From assembly GCA_964429805.1 (NCBI GenBank), contig CAYSDH010000028.1, forward strand, positions 1 through 36,992: 36,992 bases of DNA. The letters run 5' to 3'. Below, piece after piece: positions 34,188 through 36,992 of the stretch (positions within the stretch are counted from its first letter, which is position 1; every line of letters starts with the position of its first letter). Below the pieces are notes generated by a model that worked only from the letters and a program-made list of their open reading frames with translations, did no database searches and had not been told where the DNA came from. A program made the translations under genes and the position numbers. This DNA comes from CAYSDH01 sp964429805 (GTDB lineage: Bacteria; Bacteroidota; Bacteroidia; Flavobacteriales_D; JABDKJ01).

Positions 34188-34898
34188 TTATACGCGCTGG
34201 ACTCTACTCCTGTCTGTGACTTCAAGGTCAGATTCTATTACACCATCTCTCAGGCGCACTATTCGTTTTGCGTGCTGCGCAATGTCCTCTTCGTGAGTGA
34301 CTAGAATAATTGTATTTCCCTTATCTTGTATATCTTCAAAAAGCCCCATAATCTCAAGTGAGGTTTTTGAGTCAAGGTTACCCGTAGGCTCGTCAGCGAG
34401 AATGATTGATGGGCGATTAACCAAGGCGCGAGCAACAGCCACACGCTGCATCTGCCCTCCAGAGAGTTCGTTAGGATTATGGTCCATTCTGTCTTTAAGA
34501 CCTACTTGCTCTAGCACTTCTGCCGCCCGCTCGTTACGCTCCTTTTTTCCCATGCCCGCATAGATGAGTGGGATGGCCACATTCTCTAAAGCAGAATATC
34601 TTGGTAAGAGATTAAACTTCTGAAAAACGAAACCAATGTCCATGTTTCTGACGGCTGCAAGGTCATCGTCTCTCATGGTACTGACATCTTTACTATTGAG
34701 CCAGTACTGACCGCTTGTAGGCGTGTCAAGAGCACCTAGCATGTTCATCAAGGTAGATTTGCCAGAACCAGAAGGTCCCATGAGGGCTACGTATTCATTC
34801 TTCAGAATGTCGAGAGAGACACCGTTGAGTGCTTTGACCTCTTGGGTTCCCGTTCTGTAGATTTTAAATACATCTCTTATTTTGATGATTTGCTCCAT
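34188..34898 (-). CDS. ABC transporter ATP-binding protein (LolD/MacB type)
   Basis: 236 residues, one ATPase domain: Walker A GPSGSGKST (about 41-49), Q-loop FVFQKFNLLPRYSALENV, signature LSGGQMQRVAVARALVNRP (about 144-162), Walker B IILADEPTGNLDSKTS, switch His in VTHEED. The DEPTGNLDS and QMQRVAVARAL pattern is that of LolD/MacB-type ATPases for lipoprotein release or peptide/macrolide export. No permease lies in the window, so the partner is encoded elsewhere. It lies 61 bp after the methyltransferase. Confidence 0.92.
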   Translation of the reverse strand: MEQIIKIRDVFKIYRTGTQEVKALNGVSLDILKNEYVALMGPSGSGKSTLMNMLGALDTPTSGQYWLNSKDVSTMRDDDLAAVRNMDIGFVFQKFNLLPRYSALENVAIPLIYAGMGKKERNERAAEVLEQVGLKDRMDHNPNELSGGQMQRVAVARALVNRPSIILADEPTGNLDSKTSLEIMGLFEDIQDKGNTIILVTHEEDIAQHAKRIVRLRDGVIESDLEVTDRSRVQRV

Positions 34899-34959
34899 GC
34901 GACTACGAAGTTAGTCTTTGACACAGATTTGAGCACAAAATCTGCTAGTCGGTCATTAT

Positions 34960-35742
34960 TCAGTAACGAATGGTGAAATCCTCTTTTGAGAGTTCTTGAC
35001 GAATGAACACCACTCCTGCCCAAAACAAATCGAGCGTCACCTTTGAGCGCGGATGCTTCTTGATGCTTTCCCAAGCCTGCTCCATCTCATCGGACCAGTG
35101 AATGTCATCAAAGATGAAGACGGTGTCATTATGCGACTTACTCAGTACTTTCTCGAAGTAATCTAAAGTCGGAGCCATTCTGTGGTTTCCATCAATGAAG
35201 GCCATGTCAATGCGCGGCATATCTGCCATTACAGAATCGAGCACTGCGCTGAAATCACCTACTGTGGAGTGAATGTTTTTTATGTCTTGGTCTTTCCAAT
35301 TGTTCTTGGCCAATTCAGCCACCGACTCAGACCCTTCAATGGTATACACAGAGCCTGCAGTCGCGTGAGCCAAGTAGCTGGTGGCAATACCTAGAGAGGT
35401 GCCTAGTTCTAATATCTGTTCTGCCTTGAGATGTTGAACTAGGTGAAATAATATGCGACACTGCGCTGGCGTGGATAAGCTATGCTTTGCCAGCGAAGAC
35501 ACTAGTACTTTTCGATGCTCATTCCCATCACTCCCTGCACCTAAGTCCCTAAAGTCAATCTCCAACTCTGAGGCACACATCTTGGCTCGGAGACTTTCAA
35601 CCTTCCCGCTACACTTTGGCTTGGCCTTGTTTCGAAGTACTTTTTCTATAAGCTCATACAGAAAAGGCGAGTGCACCCCATGTCGATTTACGCTACGGAT
35701 GCGGTACTTAATATATCGGCCTATGTGTGATGTGATGCTCAT
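34960..35742 (-). CDS. SAM-dependent methyltransferase, O-methyltransferase type
   Basis: 260 residues of the class I methyltransferase fold. Motif I is ILELGTSLGIATSYLA (about 114-129), followed by YTIEGSE (motif II, acidic SAM ribose contact) and DMAFIDGNHRMAPTLDYFEKVL (about 186-207), the sequence of the Methyltransf_24 branch. A basic N-terminal segment RYIKYRIRSVNRHGVHSPFL precedes it. The substrate is unknown. It is upstream of the ABC ATPase on the same strand and downstream of the terminator of the T9SS protein gene. Confidence 0.88.
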   Translation of the reverse strand: MSITSHIGRYIKYRIRSVNRHGVHSPFLYELIEKVLRNKAKPKCSGKVESLRAKMCASELEIDFRDLGAGSDGNEHRKVLVSSLAKHSLSTPAQCRILFHLVQHLKAEQILELGTSLGIATSYLAHATAGSVYTIEGSESVAELAKNNWKDQDIKNIHSTVGDFSAVLDSVMADMPRIDMAFIDGNHRMAPTLDYFEKVLSKSHNDTVFIFDDIHWSDEMEQAWESIKKHPRSKVTLDLFWAGVVFIRQELSKEDFTIRY

Positions 35743-35780
35743 GAGGGCTTCATTCTGCGCAAAGGTCGTATAAAAGAAAA

Positions 35781-35812
35781 AGCCCCGCTCTCAGCGCGCA
35801 GAGGGCAGGGCT
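35781..35812 (-). terminator. Terminator after the small T9SS protein gene
   Basis: On the minus strand AGCCCTGCCCTC pairs with GAGAGCGGGGCT (one G-U pair, one mismatch) around an 8-base loop and is followed by TTTTTCTTTTA. It lies 18 bp after the stop at 35831. Confidence 0.85.
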
Positions 35813-35830
35813 CAATTCGTATTTTAAGTA

Positions 35831-36580
35831 TCAGCGTGCGACATAAATCTTCTTCTCAAAGACTCCCTTAGCTGTTATCACTCTTACAATGTAGATTCCG
35901 GCACTGTACTGCCACATATCCCAAGTTATGTTCGTAGGCCCGCTTGTCTGGGTGTAATTTAACTGTGCGCCTGTGATGGAAAACAGTTGAACTGTGGCCT
36001 GGTCAGATAGGTCTGAATTGATGACCAACTGCCCAGCACTTTGCACTAAACGAATCTGGTCTGACAAATCATTCTCAACAACTGAATTAGGACTCTGCCA
36101 CCAATTGACTCCATTCTCTTCGCAATTGGTACCAAAGAAAACATAGGGCTCCATGTCGTCAATAAAATCATCTTCGAACCAAATCCCTTTTTCAACGGCT
36201 GTTTCTTCATTGGCAAATGACGCGGAAGCGCCATACTGCATGAAGTCAACCATGATGTTTGGATCCAAGATATCTTCTCCGTCATAGATGCCGACATCGG
36301 CCGTGTTGTCCGTGAGACCTGGATAGATAAACTCCAGCGAATCACCTGGCTCGATGATTAATGAACCAGAAATAATGGTCTCATCTTGTATGGTGTCGCA
36401 GGTGAAGAGTGAACAGATATACCAGAGACTAACATCATGACTTTGGGTGTCAAAATTTTTGATGGTGACGTGGTCTTCAGACGGAATAACGGTAACAATG
36501 CGCACACAAGGAGTCTGAGCAAAAACGGATAGGCCAAGCAAAAGCATGGCGATAAGGGTAATGGTGTTTTTCATTTTCAT
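35831..36580 (-). CDS. Small secreted protein with T9SS sorting domain and lamin-tail-like core
   Basis: 249 residues. A signal peptide (1-21, ending FAQ) precedes a beta-rich core (about 25-155) whose pattern HVTIKNFDTQSHDVSLWYIC and LIIEPGDSLEF resembles a lamin-tail (LTD) fold; that match is by eye only. The C-terminal about 70 residues are a T9SS type A sorting domain: VQLFSITGAQL, YSAGIYIVRVITAKGVFEKK, ending IYVAR. Two ATGs (36580, 36574) are possible. Expected to be exported and surface-attached or released. Function unknown. It is flanked by its own promoter and terminator, and the tandem repeats at the right edge lie upstream of it. Confidence 0.82.
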   Translation of the reverse strand: MKMKNTITLIAMLLLGLSVFAQTPCVRIVTVIPSEDHVTIKNFDTQSHDVSLWYICSLFTCDTIQDETIISGSLIIEPGDSLEFIYPGLTDNTADVGIYDGEDILDPNIMVDFMQYGASASFANEETAVEKGIWFEDDFIDDMEPYVFFGTNCEENGVNWWQSPNSVVENDLSDQIRLVQSAGQLVINSDLSDQATVQLFSITGAQLNYTQTSGPTNITWDMWQYSAGIYIVRVITAKGVFEKKIYVAR

Positions 36581-36595
36581 AGGCTTTTAAGTCTA

Positions 36596-36603
36596 CAAAT
36601 CTA
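36596..36603 (-). promoter_or_regulatory. -7 promoter element before the small T9SS protein gene
   Basis: The minus strand reads TAGATTTG, an exact TAnnTTTG match, 16 bases before the ATG at 36580. No clear -33 box. The rest of 36604-36752 shows no gene. Confidence 0.55.
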
Positions 36604-36755
36604 AAGGCTTAGATAGCTAATCTACCAGCTAGAATTAGAAAATATAGACCATGCAAAGTGGACTATGGAATGTTCAATATGCCCGCATGATATTTAGCCC
36701 CGACTTTTCAGGCTTTCTGTTAGCACTCGACCCACTATCTTGAAGTGTTAGACGC

Positions 36756-36907
36756 AACCGCTAGGAGCTTTTCGCTCCTTAGTTTTTTAGTTCTAAGAAA
36801 GAGCTTGACTGAATTACTCGGATTGCCGCTCGTCTTTGACAGAGCGGCTTTCCAAAGGAGGGCAACAATGGAACGAAACCGTTAGGAGCTTTGCTCCTCG
36901 GTTTTTT
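36756..36907 (+). terminator. Two terminator-like hairpins, one per repeat unit
   Basis: Unit 2: AAACCG then a 2-base bulge then AGGAGC, loop TTT, GCTCCT then CGGTTT and further T's (36876-36907); the 12-bp pairing is perfect. Unit 1: AGGAGC / GCTCCT with a 5-base loop, extended by CT/AG pairs in place of CG/CG (36756-36788), followed by six T's. The T-run is only on the plus strand, so transcription from left to right would be stopped at each unit. Confidence 0.75.
36868..36885 (+). other. Five-codon ORF behind a strong ribosome-binding site
   Basis: AAAGGAGG (36854-36861), six bases, then ATG at 36868: Met-Glu-Arg-Asn-Arg and stop TAG at 36883-36885. The stop lies inside the unit 2 terminator hairpin, so ribosomes finishing here would touch the hairpin. 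Such a strong Shine-Dalgarno sequence is rare in this genome. The second copy (ATG at 36987) runs off the edge and may instead be the start of a real gene. Confidence 0.4.
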
Positions 36908-36992
36908 AGTTCTAAGAAGTAGCTTGACTGAAGCACGCGGATTGCCGCTCGTCTTTGACAGAGCGGCTTTCCAAAGGAGGGCAACAATGGAA

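Larger units (their letters stand above)
36753..36992 (+). repeat. Two tandem non-coding-looking repeat units of about 120 bp
   Basis: Unit 1 is 36753-36873 (121 bp) and unit 2 is 36874-36992 (119 bp); the last 55 bp of each (36819-36873 and 36938-36992) are identical. Each unit runs: a terminator-type hairpin and T6; a variable spacer with CTTGACTGAA; a second hairpin GCCGCTC / GAGCGGC with a 10-base loop; then AAAGGAGG, 6 bases and ATGGAA. The 119/121-bp period is not a multiple of three, so it is not a repeated protein. The window stops at the end of unit 2, so the array may continue. Function unknown. Confidence 0.85.

Noticed and set aside
36753..36992. CRISPR array
   Set aside because: Only two units with a ~120-bp period; the repeated part is itself about 55-120 bp with no unique spacers of 30-40 bp, and no cas gene is in the window.
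36740..36992. Integron attC sites or a gene-cassette array
   Set aside because: GTTAGAC (36747) matches the attC core consensus, but the second unit has GTTAGGA and unit 1 lacks it at the matching place, no RYYYAAC partner is found, and no integrase is seen.
36753..36992. Diversity-generating retroelement template/variable repeats
   Set aside because: Differences between units are not confined to adenines and fall in the 5' half; no reverse transcriptase or variable protein gene is in the window.

Overview
The window is about 37 kb of chromosomal DNA from a member of the Bacteroidota. The evidence is consistent: a SprE/PorW-type gliding/type IX secretion (T9SS) lipoprotein, two secreted proteins with T9SS C-terminal sorting domains, Bacteroidota-style -7 promoter elements (TAnnTTTG) in front of many genes, weak or absent Shine-Dalgarno sequences, a SecA enlarged to 1118 residues, a bactofilin, and the rplM-rpsI-rpsB-tsf and pyrH-frr order. 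The class is uncertain; a free-living Cytophagia-, Saprospiria- or Flavobacteriia-like lineage is plausible. No rRNA, tRNA, insertion sequence, phage or CRISPR array was seen.

Left (1-7.5 kb, minus strand): one co-oriented run, sprE/porW - bactofilin - AtpI-like membrane protein - atpZ - atpB - atpE - atpF - atpH - atpA, with atpA cut by the window edge. Envelope motility/secretion, cytoskeletal and proton-motive functions therefore sit in one transcription unit or in tightly adjacent units. Divergently, 7.7-10.1 kb (plus strand) carries an M23 murein endopeptidase and a GH3-family adenylating enzyme 3 bp apart. A strong bidirectional terminator then separates them from a 50-codon minus-strand gene.

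Middle (10.7-22.3 kb): an NtrC-like sigma-54 activator without a DNA-binding domain and with a changed GAFTGA loop; a T9SS-exported protein of unknown function; then a minus-strand run of RND/MMPL exporter - rmlA - GGPP-type prenyl synthase - ABC ATPase - ABC-2 permease - Ppx/GppA. A radical SAM/SPASM gene diverges from the exporter.

Right (22.3-36.6 kb): a thioredoxin-like protein, a secreted protein made of two four-fold repeat blocks of opposite charge plus a peptidoglycan-binding domain, a CAP-domain protein, then the translation/secretion block frr-pyrH, tsf-rpsB-rpsI-rplM and secA. After it come a DUF2795 protein, a PduO-type cobalamin adenosyltransferase, an outer-membrane barrel, an orphan LolD/MacB-type ATPase, a methyltransferase and a small T9SS-exported protein.

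Right edge: two tandem ~120-bp non-coding-looking units, each with a rho-independent-type hairpin, a second hairpin and a very strong Shine-Dalgarno sequence followed by ATG. The last 55 bp of the units are identical and the window stops exactly at a unit boundary. This is the least explained structure here and the best candidate for something undescribed; the rest is mostly core Bacteroidota genome. All calls come from reading the sequence; no database search was run.
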